From NCBI GenBank assembly GCA_017395215.1, contig JAFPVW010000014.1, forward strand, positions 1-32,496: a stretch of DNA of 32,496 nt. The letters are read 5' to 3'. The position numbers and the translations under genes were made by a program. Below the pieces are notes generated by a model. It saw only the letters and a program-made list of their open reading frames with translations. It had not been told where the DNA came from and made no database searches. Positions 1 through 8,040 of this stretch are shown here, piece after piece; the stretch's first letter is position 1, and each line of letters opens with the position of its first letter. The stretch comes from Prevotella sp. (lineage in GTDB: Bacteria > Bacteroidota > Bacteroidia > Bacteroidales > Bacteroidaceae).

Positions 1-1347
1 CAGACCGATGATGCCGCGCGAGGGGATATTGAACTCAATATTGGTGCGCTCACCTTGTGACTCCATGCTGGTCATCTCGCCCTTGCGGCGCGTCACCATG
101 TCAATCATCTTCGAGGCAAACTCCTCAGGCACGGTGATGGTGAGTTCCTCAATAGGCTCGCACTTCTGGCCGTCGATCTCTTTGTAGATGACCTGTGGCT
201 GACCAACCTGCAGCTCGTAGCCCTCGCGGCGCATGGTCTCGATGAGCACCGAGAGGTGGAGCACACCACGGCCGGAGACCACCCACTTGTCGGTGGAGTC
301 CTCAAACTGCTCGACGCGCAGGGCGAGGTTCTTCTCGAGCTCGCGCTCCAGGCGGTCGTTGATGTGGCGCGAGGTGACAAACTTGCCCTCGCGGCCGAAG
401 AACGGCGAGTCGTTGATGGTGAAGAGCATCGACATGGTCGGCTCGTCGATGGCGATGGGCGGCAGCGGCTCCGGGTTCTCCAGATCGCAGATGGTGTCGC
501 CAATCTCGAACTTCTCTAAACCGATGACGGCGCAGATGTCGCCGCAGTCAACCTTGTCGGTGCGCGAGTGGCCCATGCCGTCGAAGGTGTGCAGCTCCTT
601 GATCTTGGTCTTCTCCAACGAACCGTCGCGGTGGGCAATGGTTATCTGCTGACCGTCGCGGAGCGAGCCACGGTGGACGCGGCCCACGGCGATGCGGCCC
701 GTGTAAGAGCTATAGTCGAGCGAGGTGATGAGCATCTGGGGCGTACCTTCCAACTGCTTCGGGGCGGGAATCACCTCAATGATCTTATCTAATAAATAGG
801 TGATGTCGGTGGTGGGCTTGTTGTAGTCCTCGCCCATCCAGCCGTTCTTGGCCGAACCGTAGACCACGGGGAAGTCGAGCTGGTCCTCGGTGGCATTGAG
901 CGAGAACATCAGGTCGAACACCATCTCGTAGACCTCCTCGGGGCGGCAGTTGGGCTTGTCGACCTTGTTCACCACGACAATGGGTTTCAGACCAATCTGC
1001 AGGGCCTTTTGCAGCACGAAGCGCGTCTGCGGCATCGGCCCTTCGAAGGCGTCGACGAGCAGCAGACAGCCGTCGGCCATGTTGAGCACGCGCTCCACCT
1101 CGCCGCCGAAGTCGGAGTGTCCCGGGGTGTCGATGATGTTGATCTTCACGCCCTTCCAGTTGATGCTGACGTTCTTCGACAGAATGGTGATGCCTCGTTC
1201 ACGCTCGAGGTCGTTGGCGTCGAGTACTTGGCTGCTGAGGTTCTGCCCTTCGCGGAAGAGGTTTCCGGCCAGCATCATCTTGTCCACGAGCGTCGTCTTG
1301 CCGTGGTCAACGTGTGCAATAATTGCTATGTTTCTGATGTCCTGCAT
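1..1347 (-). CDS. typA: Translational GTPase TypA/BipA, 5' part (C-terminus outside window)
   Basis: Ribosome-associated GTPase of the EF-G/LepA superfamily, linked to 50S assembly and stress or low-temperature growth. Reading from the ATG at 1345-1347, the protein opens [19 protein letters not shown], so the P-loop (AHVDHGKT) lies at about residues 10-17. The switch region [15 protein letters not shown] and the guanine-specificity motif NKVDK follow in order, then the start of the domain II barrel ([16 protein letters not shown]). The 449 codons present lack the C-terminal part of the usual roughly 600-residue protein, because the gene runs off the left edge. The reading frame is open to base 1 with no lesion. 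A TACCTTTG promoter element lies about 25 nt upstream of the start. TypA is chosen over LepA or EF-G by the N-terminal sequence and the [10 protein letters not shown] motif; identification is firm. Confidence 0.95.
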   Translation of the reverse strand, partial: MQDIRNIAIIAHVDHGKTTLVDKMMLAGNLFREGQNLSSQVLDANDLERERGITILSKNVSINWKGVKINIIDTPGHSDFGGEVERVLNMADGCLLLVDAFEGPMPQTRFVLQKALQIGLKPIVVVNKVDKPNCRPEEVYEMVFDLMFSLNATEDQLDFPVVYGSAKNGWMGEDYNKPTTDITYLLDKIIEVIPAPKQLEGTPQMLITSLDYSSYTGRIAVGRVHRGSLRDGQQITIAHRDGSLEKTKIKELHTFDGMGHSRTDKVDCGDICAVIGLEKFEIGDTICDLENPEPLPPIAIDEPTMSMLFTINDSPFFGREGKFVTSRHINDRLERELEKNLALRVEQFEDSTDKWVVSGRGVLHLSVLIETMRREGYELQVGQPQVIYKEIDGQKCEPIEELTITVPEEFASKMIDMVTRRKGEMTSMESQGERTNIEFNIPSRGIIGL

Positions 1348-1371
1348 AAGTCACTTTCTTGAAATCGGCTG

Positions 1372-1379
1372 CAAAGGTA
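1372..1379 (-). promoter_or_regulatory. typA promoter -7 element
   Basis: On the minus strand this reads TACCTTTG, an exact match to the Bacteroidetes sigma-ABfr -7 consensus TAnnTTTG, 25 nt ahead of the typA ATG. No convincing TTG -33 element is visible at the expected spacing. Confidence 0.7.
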
Positions 1380-1389
1380 CAAAGAAATA

Positions 1390-1443
1390 GTGAGAAATTT
1401 GCTTCCGCACGCCTTTTTTTGCTCGCGGAAGCAAATTTCTCAC
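1390..1443. repeat. 19-bp perfect inverted repeat between typA and the beta-barrel gene
   Basis: Arms GTGAGAAATTTGCTTCCGC (1390-1408) and its exact reverse complement (1425-1443) enclose a 16-nt loop that carries seven consecutive T on the plus strand. The structure lies 24 nt beyond the stop codon of the upstream minus-strand gene and just upstream of the typA promoter. It may terminate the beta-barrel transcript, although no T-run directly follows the stem on that strand. It could instead be a small mobile palindrome or a regulatory dyad. Only the palindrome itself is seen; its role is inferred. Confidence 0.6.
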
Positions 1444-1467
1444 CTATGTCAATCAGGACACTTACTA

Positions 1468-2034
1468 TTAGAACGGAATCTTGTAGCCTAAGGTCAGCAT
1501 GATAACGCTGTTGTGACCTTTGCCGTGCCAAACAAAACCTGCCTTGTCCTTGAGAATATTGGAGACACCCAGGTTGTAGCGAGCATCAATCACGAAGTCA
1601 CTGATTTCATAAGACAGGCCCATGGGAATTGAAAAGTCAAAACTCTCCATATAATCCTTAATATCAGTGTCATCAAACTTTGCGTTCATCAGGAAACCAG
1701 GCTGAACACCAGCCTTCACTGCCAATCCAGGAACAATGTAATAGTTAAACAGCACAGGGATGTTCAGATAATCCAATTTGTACTTCTCATCCACATCTTT
1801 AATCGCTGAACCTTGCATAGAATACAGCAAACCTGCTGTCACACCCATATTCTCTGTAAAATTATACCCAAACTCAGCACCAGCAACGAGACCGACCTTC
1901 ATCTTGTTGTCATGAACATCACCTGTGAAAGTAGTCAGCGTTCCACCAACCATTGGCTTGAGAAACATCCCCTGAGCATTTGCACTCATTGTAGCCATTA
2001 AGGCGACTACTGCCATAACAATCAATCTCTTCAT
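1468..2034 (-). CDS. PorT-like outer-membrane beta-barrel protein
   Basis: A 188-residue exported protein. A signal peptide is evident at residues 1-20 (MKRLIVMAVVALMATMSANA, cleaved before QG). The rest alternates polar and hydrophobic residues with many Gly, Tyr and Phe, and ends in a barrel strand (MLTLGYKIPF) with the terminal aromatic residue expected for BAM-assembled proteins. Phrases such as GLVAGAEFGYNF, GVTAGLLYSMQGSA and YLNIPVLFNYYI are typical of the small Bacteroidetes PorT / outer-membrane beta-barrel family. The specific role is unknown. It is separated from typA by a 19-bp palindrome and has its own AT-rich leader and TAGCTTTG promoter element, so it is probably monocistronic. 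Its DNA is noticeably more AT-rich than that of the neighbouring genes. Confidence 0.8.
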   Translation of the reverse strand: MKRLIVMAVVALMATMSANAQGMFLKPMVGGTLTTFTGDVHDNKMKVGLVAGAEFGYNFTENMGVTAGLLYSMQGSAIKDVDEKYKLDYLNIPVLFNYYIVPGLAVKAGVQPGFLMNAKFDDTDIKDYMESFDFSIPMGLSYEISDFVIDARYNLGVSNILKDKAGFVWHGKGHNSVIMLTLGYKIPF

Positions 2035-2082
2035 AATAACATTTGTTTAGTTGTTAGACATATTAACTATATATATTTACTG

Positions 2083-2090
2083 CAAAGCTA
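2083..2090 (-). promoter_or_regulatory. Promoter -7 element of the beta-barrel gene
   Basis: Reads TAGCTTTG on the minus strand, matching TAnnTTTG, with an AT-rich untranslated leader of about 45 nt before the ATG at 2034. No TTG at the standard -33 spacing was found. Confidence 0.6.
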
Positions 2091-2182
2091 ATAAAAAATC
2101 CTAACATTATAACTAAAAGCAGACAAGAAGATCCGCAAATTAAGCATTATTAACGAAAGAGAGAAAAAGAAGTGGGAAAAAC

Positions 2183-2213
2183 TTGTAGGAACGGAGAAAA
2201 AGTAGTACCTTTG
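2183..2213 (+). promoter_or_regulatory. rpsO promoter (TTG-N20-TACCTTTG)
   Basis: TTG at 2183-2185 and TACCTTTG at 2206-2213 with a 20-nt spacer, a full match to the Bacteroidetes -33/-7 promoter. Transcription would begin near 2219, giving a leader of about 85 nt before the rpsO start codon. Such a leader is long enough to carry the translational self-control known for S15 in other bacteria, but no specific pseudoknot could be assigned by eye. Confidence 0.8.
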
Positions 2214-2304
2214 CAGCCGCATTTGACGAAGCCCCCGTCGGTGATGAAGGCGGAAAGGACTTTTGAAGGATGTTTAGTATTAACAAATTCAATTCATCAA
2301 CAAC

Positions 2305-2574
2305 ATGTACTTAGACAAAGAAAAGAAAGTAGAGATTTTCAGCCAGTATGGCAAGTCGGCAACCGACACGGGTTCTCCCGAAGCTCAGATTGCCCTGTTC
2401 ACCTATCGCATCAAGCACCTGACGGAGCACCTGAAGAAGAACCACAAGGACTTCGCTACCGCCCGCTCGCTGACCATGCTGGTAGGCCGTCGCCGCAAGC
2501 TGCTGAAGTACCTCTATGTCAACGACATCAACCGCTACCGTGCTATCATCAAGACGCTCGGCCTGCGTAAGTAA
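2305..2574 (+). CDS. rpsO: 30S ribosomal protein S15
   Basis: An 89-residue primary 16S rRNA-binding protein of the small-subunit platform. The full family length is present. Landmarks are TDTGSPEAQIALFT at about residues 21-34, HLKKNHKDF at about 44-52, the basic RRRKLLKYL segment at about 63-71, and a C-terminal YRAIIKTLGLRK. The ATG at 2305 gives the standard N-terminus for this phylum. The gene stands alone between its own promoter (2183-2213) and a hairpin terminator (2614-2640), so it is monocistronic. Nothing is unusual in the protein. Confidence 0.97.
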   Translation: MYLDKEKKVEIFSQYGKSATDTGSPEAQIALFTYRIKHLTEHLKKNHKDFATARSLTMLVGRRRKLLKYLYVNDINRYRAIIKTLGLRK

Positions 2575-2613
2575 GTAAAGGCAAAAACAGCAAAAAGGCC
2601 TAAAGGTAAAAAG

Positions 2614-2640
2614 CCGCGTAGGGATTCCCCTATGCGGTTT
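2614..2640 (+). terminator. rpsO terminator hairpin
   Basis: Stem CCGCGTAGGG (2614-2623) pairs with CCCTATGCGG (2628-2637) across a 4-nt ATTC loop, with one G-T wobble, and is followed by TTTTATGTTTTT. It lies 40 nt after the rpsO stop and ahead of the next promoter. Confidence 0.85.
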
Positions 2641-2654
2641 TATGTTTTTCCCTC

Positions 2655-2684
2655 TTGACAATCCAGGAAAAAAGCGTAACTTTG
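2655..2684 (+). promoter_or_regulatory. Promoter of the interrupted lipoprotein gene
   Basis: TTG at 2655-2657 and TAACTTTG at 2677-2684, spacer 19 nt. This matches the Bacteroidetes consensus and is placed about 42 nt ahead of the ATG at 2727, so the damaged gene still has an intact promoter. Confidence 0.75.
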
Positions 2685-2726
2685 CACCAACAAACTGAGT
2701 TATTCACCTTTTAAAACTTAACGACG

Positions 2727-3275
2727 ATGAAGAAGATATACACACTCTTGGCAATGCTGCTGACCATGATGGCAGGCTCGACCTTCAGCTCCTGCGACTG
2801 GGATGACGACGATGCCATCGCCTACACCTTAGAGGGCACATGGAAGGGAAACATGTATGTTAACACCTACTACGACGGCAACACCTATTATGCCACAGCT
2901 ACGGAAATCACATTCCTACGCGACCCCTACCGCTACTCCAGCGGCGACGGCTACTAGGTGGACTACTACTCCAGGGCACCATGGGACTATGTGGCCAACC
3001 ACATACGCTGGACGGTGAACTACGGCAGGATCAGGGTCTACTTCATTGAGGAGGGGACGGAATTGGAGATCCATGACTACCGGCTGAGCGACAACCGCTT
3101 CACGGGCTACATTGCCGAGCACGGCAATGACGTGGAGTTCAGCCTCTATCACGTATCGTCGCCCAACTGGAACAGCTATCGCTGGGGTTACGACGCCTGG
3201 TATGACGACTACTACTGGTCGCGCGAGACACGCGGACTGGCAGCCGACAAGCCGGTCAGAAGGATTGGCAAGTAA
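2727..3275 (+). pseudogene. Small secreted lipoprotein interrupted by one in-frame TAG
   Basis: Two open segments, 2727-2957 and 2958-3275, share one frame and are separated only by the TAG at 2955-2957. Read through, they give a protein of 183 codons. It has a lipoprotein signal (hydrophobic core, then TFSSC with the lipid cysteine near residue 24), an acidic stretch after the cysteine, and a Tyr/Trp/Asp-rich domain. The region around the stop reads SSGDGY-stop-VDYYSRAPWDY. Similar domains in Bacteroidales lipoproteins, as I recall them, have a Gln here, so a single CAG-to-TAG change would explain it (inference). The second half has no further stop or frameshift, the promoter is intact, and a good terminator follows, so the lesion is recent, a base-call error, or read through. 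The function of the family is unknown. Confidence 0.75.
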
Positions 3276-3285
3276 ACATCAAGTA

Positions 3286-3327
3286 GAAACAAGGAATGGA
3301 CAAGTCGCCATTCCTCGTTTCTTTTTT
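3286..3327. terminator. Bidirectional terminator between the lipoprotein gene and GH28
   Basis: GAAAC-A-AGGAATGG (3286-3299) pairs with CCATTCCT-C-GTTTC (3308-3321) around an 8-nt loop, followed by TTTTTT (3322-3327). The GH28 gene on the other strand ends at 3326, so the same stem can close both converging transcripts. Confidence 0.85.
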
Positions 3328-4792
3328 ATTCCACCTTAATTCGGACATTGTCGCGGATGATATTCTGGCAATGCTGGAACGTCGCATCGTGCTTGGCGCT
3401 GATGTCAATGTTACGCAGGGTAATGCGGTCGATGGGCATCTCAGGCAGTCCGTTGAACTCCATGGCATAGCCGGCACCGTGGCAGATAACATTGCGGATG
3501 TCGATGTTGCGGAAGACGGGTGTCTCCTCGGTGACGGGCACGGGCTTCGCCTCCGGCTGCTGACCGCCTTCGGCCAGCACCTCGGCCACCGACTTGCCGC
3601 CGTAGTACATGTTGAAGGTCAGGGCGTAAGTCTTGATGTCGGTCATCGAGATTCCGTCGATGAAGATGTTCTCGACCACGCCGCCACGGCCACGGGTCGA
3701 CTTGAAGCGCAGGCCGACGTCGGTGCCGAGGAACTGGCAGTTCCTGACGCTGATGTTTCTAACGCCGCCGCTCATCTCAGAGCCCACGACGAAGCCGCCA
3801 TGTCCGGCAAAGACGGTGCAGCCGTCGACGACGACATTCGAGCAGGGCACGCCGCGCCGGCGCCCGTCGGCATCCTTGCCGCTCTTCAGGCAGATGCCGT
3901 CGTCACCGGCATCAAACTTAGAATTGACAATCAGGGCGTTGGTACACGACTCCAGGTCGAGGGCGTCGCCGTTCTGGGCGAAGGCGGGGTTACGCGCGAG
4001 TACATTATCTATAATAATATTCTCGCACATCAGCGGATGGATATTCCACGCCGGTGAGTTCTGGAAGATGACGCCCTCAAGCAGCACGTTCTTGCAGCCC
4101 ACAAGACTGACCAACACCGGGCGCAGGAACCGCTTCACCTGCTGCCACTCCTCCTCGGTCGTAGCAGCGGGCACGTTCATGTTGGCGCCCTTTTCGCCCT
4201 TCTCGTAACCCTCGGAGGGCACCCAGTAGTCCTTCTTCATCTCGCGGCCACCGGGGCGCGCCAGGACTTCCTTCCACTGGGCATCTGTCATTTTCGCCCG
4301 CTTTACCGGGCGCCAGTATTGGCCATTGCCATCGATGACGCCCTGGCCCGTTACGGAGATGTTTGTGGCACCGTTGGCACTCAGCGGCGACTGGCAGCGA
4401 CGGGTGTCAAGTCCTTCGAACGAGGTCTTGATGAGCGGGTAGAGATTTTCGTCGGCAGCAAACTGGATGACGGCACCGGCCTCCAAGTGCAGGTCGATGT
4501 TCGACTCCAGGACGATGGGACCTGTCAACCACACGCCACGGGGCACGATGAGGTGGCCGCCGCCGTTGCGCTTCAGATAGCTGATGCCCTTGGCGAAAGC
4601 GTCAGTACAGAGTGTCTCGCCCGTGCCTACAGCATAGAAGTCTGTCAACACCACCCGGCGGTCGGGAATGGCAGGGGCCTGCACCTCTGCCATCTTGAAC
4701 GGCAGGTTGTCGGTGTACTGTTTATACTTGTTCTGAGCGTTCACAGCACAGAACGAGACAAGGCTCAAAATTAGTAAGGTAGTTCGCTTCAT
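3326..4792 (-). CDS. GH28 family polygalacturonase-like glycoside hydrolase
   Basis: A 488-residue exported enzyme expected to hydrolyse alpha-1,4 galacturonic acid linkages in pectin, probably in the periplasm. The signal peptide covers residues 1-19 or so (ends CAVNAQ). A right-handed beta-helix follows with the GH28 signatures in order: NSPAWNIHP, NGDALDLES, AGDDGICLKSG (paired catalytic Asp), GHGGFVVGSEM (the conserved His) and RFKSTRGRGG (substrate-binding Arg/Lys). All four motif groups are present, so it should be active; endo or exo mode and decoration tolerance cannot be told from sequence. It follows folK on the same strand after 37 nt with no clear promoter of its own. No pectin locus surrounds it; rhaD, which could use pectin-derived rhamnose, is 23 kb away. 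Confidence 0.92.
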   Translation of the reverse strand: MKRTTLLILSLVSFCAVNAQNKYKQYTDNLPFKMAEVQAPAIPDRRVVLTDFYAVGTGETLCTDAFAKGISYLKRNGGGHLIVPRGVWLTGPIVLESNIDLHLEAGAVIQFAADENLYPLIKTSFEGLDTRRCQSPLSANGATNISVTGQGVIDGNGQYWRPVKRAKMTDAQWKEVLARPGGREMKKDYWVPSEGYEKGEKGANMNVPAATTEEEWQQVKRFLRPVLVSLVGCKNVLLEGVIFQNSPAWNIHPLMCENIIIDNVLARNPAFAQNGDALDLESCTNALIVNSKFDAGDDGICLKSGKDADGRRRGVPCSNVVVDGCTVFAGHGGFVVGSEMSGGVRNISVRNCQFLGTDVGLRFKSTRGRGGVVENIFIDGISMTDIKTYALTFNMYYGGKSVAEVLAEGGQQPEAKPVPVTEETPVFRNIDIRNVICHGAGYAMEFNGLPEMPIDRITLRNIDISAKHDATFQHCQNIIRDNVRIKVE

Positions 4793-4829
4793 TTTTGTTA
4801 GAGTTATTAGTTATGGATTGTAAGCTATG

Positions 4830-5270
4830 TTAGTCTGGTTGGTATATCTCGCGTAGTGGTTTCATCACGAAGTCGCGCTTATGCATCAGCGGATGCGGTA
4901 TCTTCAGGTCGGGCTCGTCTACCGTCAGGTCGTCGTAGAGCAGGATGTCGATGTCGATGGGTCTGTCAGCGTACTGACGGTCAGACGACTTTTGGCTGAC
5001 GGTTAGACGGGTAGACTTTTTTTTCCGGCCCAAGTCACGCTCTATCTGCTGGGTCAGCGTCAGCACCTCACGTGGTGTCTTTGTTGTCTGGCACAGGATA
5101 ACGGCATTGAGGAAGTTATGGCAGGACTCAAAGCCCCACGGCTCGGACTCCATGAGCGACGACTGGCGAACAACCTGTCCCACCTTTTCCTGCACAAGTC
5201 GTACAGCATCTTCAATATTCTGCTGCCGATTGCCCAGATTACTTCCTAACCCCAAATATACCTTATGCAT
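4830..5270 (-). CDS. folK: 6-hydroxymethyl-7,8-dihydropterin pyrophosphokinase
   Basis: Transfers pyrophosphate from ATP to the hydroxymethyl dihydropterin in folate synthesis; cytoplasmic. The start MHKVYLGLGSNLGNR at 5270 is chosen because GLGSNLGNR is the conserved N-terminus; the upstream in-frame start would add only MAVRL. The signature DRPIDIDILLYDD and the downstream IPHPLMHKRDFVM segment are present. Total length is 146 residues. Between GRKKK and SSDRQYADRP the protein carries about nine residues (STRLTVSQK) whose DNA (4998-5016) is made of the same GTCTAACCGTC words that fill the spacer upstream of the gene, suggesting a tolerated repeat insertion. It is the last cluster gene after queA; GH28 follows. 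Confidence 0.93.
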   Translation of the reverse strand: MHKVYLGLGSNLGNRQQNIEDAVRLVQEKVGQVVRQSSLMESEPWGFESCHNFLNAVILCQTTKTPREVLTLTQQIERDLGRKKKSTRLTVSQKSSDRQYADRPIDIDILLYDDLTVDEPDLKIPHPLMHKRDFVMKPLREIYQPD

Positions 5271-5316
5271 GAGTCTAACCGCCAATATAGTCTAACCGTC
5301 TAACCGTCACATCAGT
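5271..5316. repeat. GTCTAACC word-repeat spacer between queA and folK
   Basis: The spacer contains AGTCTAACC (5272-5280), then GTCTAACCGTCTAACCGTC (5290-5308), then a degenerate AGTCTAATCGTC running into the queA stop. The same words appear on the opposite strand inside folK at 4998-5016. This is a degenerate tandem tract, not a recognised regulatory site. Confidence 0.6.
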
Positions 5317-6459
5317 CTAATCGTCGAGAATCAGCAGCGCATCGCCGAAGCATCCGAACTGATATCCCTTCTCGACTGCCTGCTCGTAAGCCTCGTAGAC
5401 GATGTCGTAGCCACCGAAGGCCGCCGTCAGCATCATCATCGTCGACTCCGGGTGATAGAAGTTGGCTATCATTGCATTGGCGAGTCCGAAGTCATAAGGC
5501 GGAAAGATGAACTTGTTGGTCCAGCCGTCGAAAGGCTTCAACAGTCCGTCGGTACCCACGGCGGTCTCCGTGGCGCGGGTCGTGCTGACACCCACTGTGC
5601 AGACGCGGTGGCCGGCCTGCTTGGTGTCGTTCACCAACTGGCAGCAAGCCTCGCCGATAATCATCTGTTCCGAGCTCATCTTGTGCTTCGTCAAGTCCTC
5701 CACCTCAATGCTGTCGAAACAGCCAAGGCCGCAGTGAACGGTCAGGTAGGCAAAGTTGAAGCCGCGAATCTCCATCATCTTCATCAGCTGGCGGCTGAAG
5801 TGCAGTCCAGTGGCAGGTGCCGTCACCGCCCCCTCGTTCTTGGCATAGATGGTCTGGAAGTTCTCCATATCCTCAGGCACCGTTGCCCGGCGGTCGACGA
5901 TGTAGCGCGGCAGCGGGGCAGCCCCCAAGGCAAAGAGCTCGCGCTTGAACTCGTCGTGGTCGCAGTCGTAGAGGAACCTCAGCGTGCGGCCACGGCTGGT
6001 GGTATTGTCGATAACCTCGGCAACCATCGGTCCGTCTTCCTCGAAGAACAGCTTATTGCCAATGCGTATCTTGCGGGCCGGTTCTACCAGCACGTCCCAC
6101 AGGCGCAGCTCAGCGTTCAGCTCACGCAGCAGGAACACCTCTATCTGGGCGTCGGTCTTCTCCTTGGTTCCGAACAGCCGTGCCGGGAAAACCTTCGTGT
6201 CGTTGAAGACAAAGGTGTCGCCCTCGTCGAAGTAGTCAACGAGATCACGAAACGACAGGAACTGGTCGGTATCGTTACCGTCGGAATCCTTCTTGTACAT
6301 CTCGATGGTCTGGCGCTTGCGGTGAATCACCATCAGGCGCGACTGGTCGCGGCTATAGATACGTTCTACCGTGCCATCTTCGTTTTCGAAGGTGCGGTGT
6401 GGCGGGAACAGCGCTACCTGCTCCTCTGGCAGCTGGAATCTGAATTGTGATAGTTTCAT
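5317..6459 (-). CDS. queA: S-adenosylmethionine:tRNA ribosyltransferase-isomerase
   Basis: Transfers the ribosyl moiety of SAM to the 7-aminomethyl-7-deazaguanine base in tRNA, giving epoxyqueuosine. The 380-residue protein has the expected QueA landmarks: VFNDTKVFPARLFG near residue 85, NEGAVTAPATGLHFS near 210, LTVHCGLGCFDSIEVEDL near 240, and GVSTTRATET near 295, ending with the Bacteroidetes-style GYQFGCFGDALLIL. It ends with TAG, showing that this codon acts as a normal stop in this genome. It lies 24 nt after truB and 46 nt before folK in the same transcription unit. Assignment is secure. Confidence 0.96.
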   Translation of the reverse strand: MKLSQFRFQLPEEQVALFPPHRTFENEDGTVERIYSRDQSRLMVIHRKRQTIEMYKKDSDGNDTDQFLSFRDLVDYFDEGDTFVFNDTKVFPARLFGTKEKTDAQIEVFLLRELNAELRLWDVLVEPARKIRIGNKLFFEEDGPMVAEVIDNTTSRGRTLRFLYDCDHDEFKRELFALGAAPLPRYIVDRRATVPEDMENFQTIYAKNEGAVTAPATGLHFSRQLMKMMEIRGFNFAYLTVHCGLGCFDSIEVEDLTKHKMSSEQMIIGEACCQLVNDTKQAGHRVCTVGVSTTRATETAVGTDGLLKPFDGWTNKFIFPPYDFGLANAMIANFYHPESTMMMLTAAFGGYDIVYEAYEQAVEKGYQFGCFGDALLILDD

Positions 6460-6483
6460 CTATGTTACTATTTTGTTATTCCG

Positions 6484-7182
6484 TTATTTCGATAAGGCCT
6501 CGTCGAGCCATTGGGGGAACGAGTCGAAGGTCTGGCAGTCCTCAATGCGAACATCGCCAAGACGGGTTCGGCAGAGAGCCGTCAGGAAGGCACCGCTACC
6601 CAAGGCGCAGCCGATGTCGCGGGCCAGTGAGCGTATGTAGGTACCCTTGCCGCAGACCACGCGGATGCTTATCTGCATCTTTTCAGGGTCGAAGGCCGTC
6701 AGCTCCAGCTCGTCGATGCGGACGGGCTTGGCCTGCAGTTCGACGTCGGCACCCTTGCGGGCCAGCTTATAGGCACGGTGGCCATCGACCATGACGGCCG
6801 AGAACAGCGGCGGCACCTGCTGAATCTCGCCGACGAAACCGGCGAGCACGCGAAGGATGAGTTCACGGGTGATGTGGCGCGTGGGATAGGTCATGTCAAC
6901 GGTATGCTCACGGTCGAACGAGGGCGTGGTGGCCCCAAGCTGCAGGGTGGCGGTGTACTCCTTGTCGTGCAGCTGGAGCGTCTCTATCTGCTTCGTGGCC
7001 TTGCCCGTGCAGAGTATCAGCACGCCCGTTGCCAAGGGGTCGAGCGTACCGGCATGCCCCGTCTTCACCCGCTTGACGTGCATCTTCTTTGAGATGAGGT
7101 AGCGGATGTGGGCCAATGCGCCGAACGACGACATGCCATAGGGTTTGTTGATGTATATGAATGCGCCTTCGTTGAAGTCCAT
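6484..7182 (-). CDS. truB: tRNA pseudouridine(55) synthase
   Basis: Isomerises U55 of the tRNA T-arm to pseudouridine. The 232-residue protein carries the TruB catalytic motif [14 protein letters not shown] at about residues 42-55, with the catalytic Asp, preceded by the INKPYGMSS start segment. Further conserved blocks are [31 protein letters not shown] and [14 protein letters not shown]. The ATG directly follows the uppP stop codon (TAA-ATG with no gap), implying translational coupling. It has the short bacterial form without a PUA-type extension. Confidence 0.96.
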   Translation of the reverse strand: MDFNEGAFIYINKPYGMSSFGALAHIRYLISKKMHVKRVKTGHAGTLDPLATGVLILCTGKATKQIETLQLHDKEYTATLQLGATTPSFDREHTVDMTYPTRHITRELILRVLAGFVGEIQQVPPLFSAVMVDGHRAYKLARKGADVELQAKPVRIDELELTAFDPEKMQISIRVVCGKGTYIRSLARDIGCALGSGAFLTALCRTRLGDVRIEDCQTFDSFPQWLDEALSK

Positions 7183-8040
7183 TTAGTCGACCATTGCAAG
7201 TGAGTGACCTGTCAGCAGCAGCACGATGATGATGGTGCCGACGATGATGCGATAGATACCAAAGGCCTTGAAGCCGTACTTGGTGAGGAAGGCCACGAAC
7301 CACTTCATGGCTAAGAGTGCCACGACGAACGCCACGGCACAGCCTAAAAGCAGCATCATGATGTTGTGAGACGTAGCCCAGACAGCATCCTCCTTCACGA
7401 GATCGAGCAGGTCGAGCAGCGTGGCACCGGCCATTGTGGGCACGGCCAGGAAGAACGAGAACTCGGCGGCACGCTTACGGGTCAGTCCCTGCGTCATGCC
7501 GCCCACGATGGTAGCCATCGAGCGCGACACTCCGGGAATGACCGATATGCACTGGTAGAGGCCGATGTTGAATGCCCGTTTCTCGTTGACCTTCTTCTCG
7601 TCGCTGCCCTTGTTGAACAACTTGTCGCAGAACAGCATGAAGATTCCACCAACGACCAGCATCACAGCCACCACCTCGACGCTGTCGAGGAGCCAGTCGA
7701 GCACACCCGACTTCTTAGCCAGCAGGCCGATGATGACTGCCGGCAGCACGCCAACAAAAAGCAGCCAGTAGAAGTAGTACTTATGCTTCAGCTGCTGCCA
7801 CGCCGAGCTTCCTTCGGGAGCAGGCGTATTGTCGAACTTGAAGAACCGCTTCCAGTAGAGACACACCACCGACAGGATGGCACCAAACTGGATGATGAAC
7901 GTAAAGGCATGGACGAAAGGATCGCCCTGCTCAATGCCCAACAGGTTCTGGGTGATAATCATGTGCCCCGTCGACGAGACGGGCAGGAACTCGGTGATTC
8001 CCTCTACGATGGCAATAATGACGGTCTCTATCCAGGTCAT
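7183..8040 (-). CDS. uppP: Undecaprenyl-diphosphatase (UppP/BacA)
   Basis: An integral inner-membrane enzyme that dephosphorylates undecaprenyl diphosphate, recycling the lipid carrier for peptidoglycan and surface glycans; it is linked to bacitracin resistance. The 285-residue protein has both family motifs, EGITEFLPVSSTGH at about residues 13-26 and PGVSRSMATIVGG at about 168-180, and about eight hydrophobic segments. The start overlaps the end of the DUF3098 gene by 4 nt (ATGA), and the stop abuts truB, so all three are co-translated. This neighbourhood with ftsX, truB and queA recurs across Bacteroidetes. Confidence 0.96.
   Translation of the reverse strand: MTWIETVIIAIVEGITEFLPVSSTGHMIITQNLLGIEQGDPFVHAFTFIIQFGAILSVVCLYWKRFFKFDNTPAPEGSSAWQQLKHKYYFYWLLFVGVLPAVIIGLLAKKSGVLDWLLDSVEVVAVMLVVGGIFMLFCDKLFNKGSDEKKVNEKRAFNIGLYQCISVIPGVSRSMATIVGGMTQGLTRKRAAEFSFFLAVPTMAGATLLDLLDLVKEDAVWATSHNIMMLLLGCAVAFVVALLAMKWFVAFLTKYGFKAFGIYRIIVGTIIIVLLLTGHSLAMVD

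Noticed and set aside
1307-1531. Small minus-strand frame spanning the typA/beta-barrel spacer
   Set aside because: It crosses the 19-bp palindrome and overlaps both flanking genes out of frame, with no recognisable content.
3296-4057. A 253-codon plus-strand frame opposite GH28
   Set aside because: Antisense shadow of the GH28 gene; it begins in the terminator hairpin and has no family resemblance.
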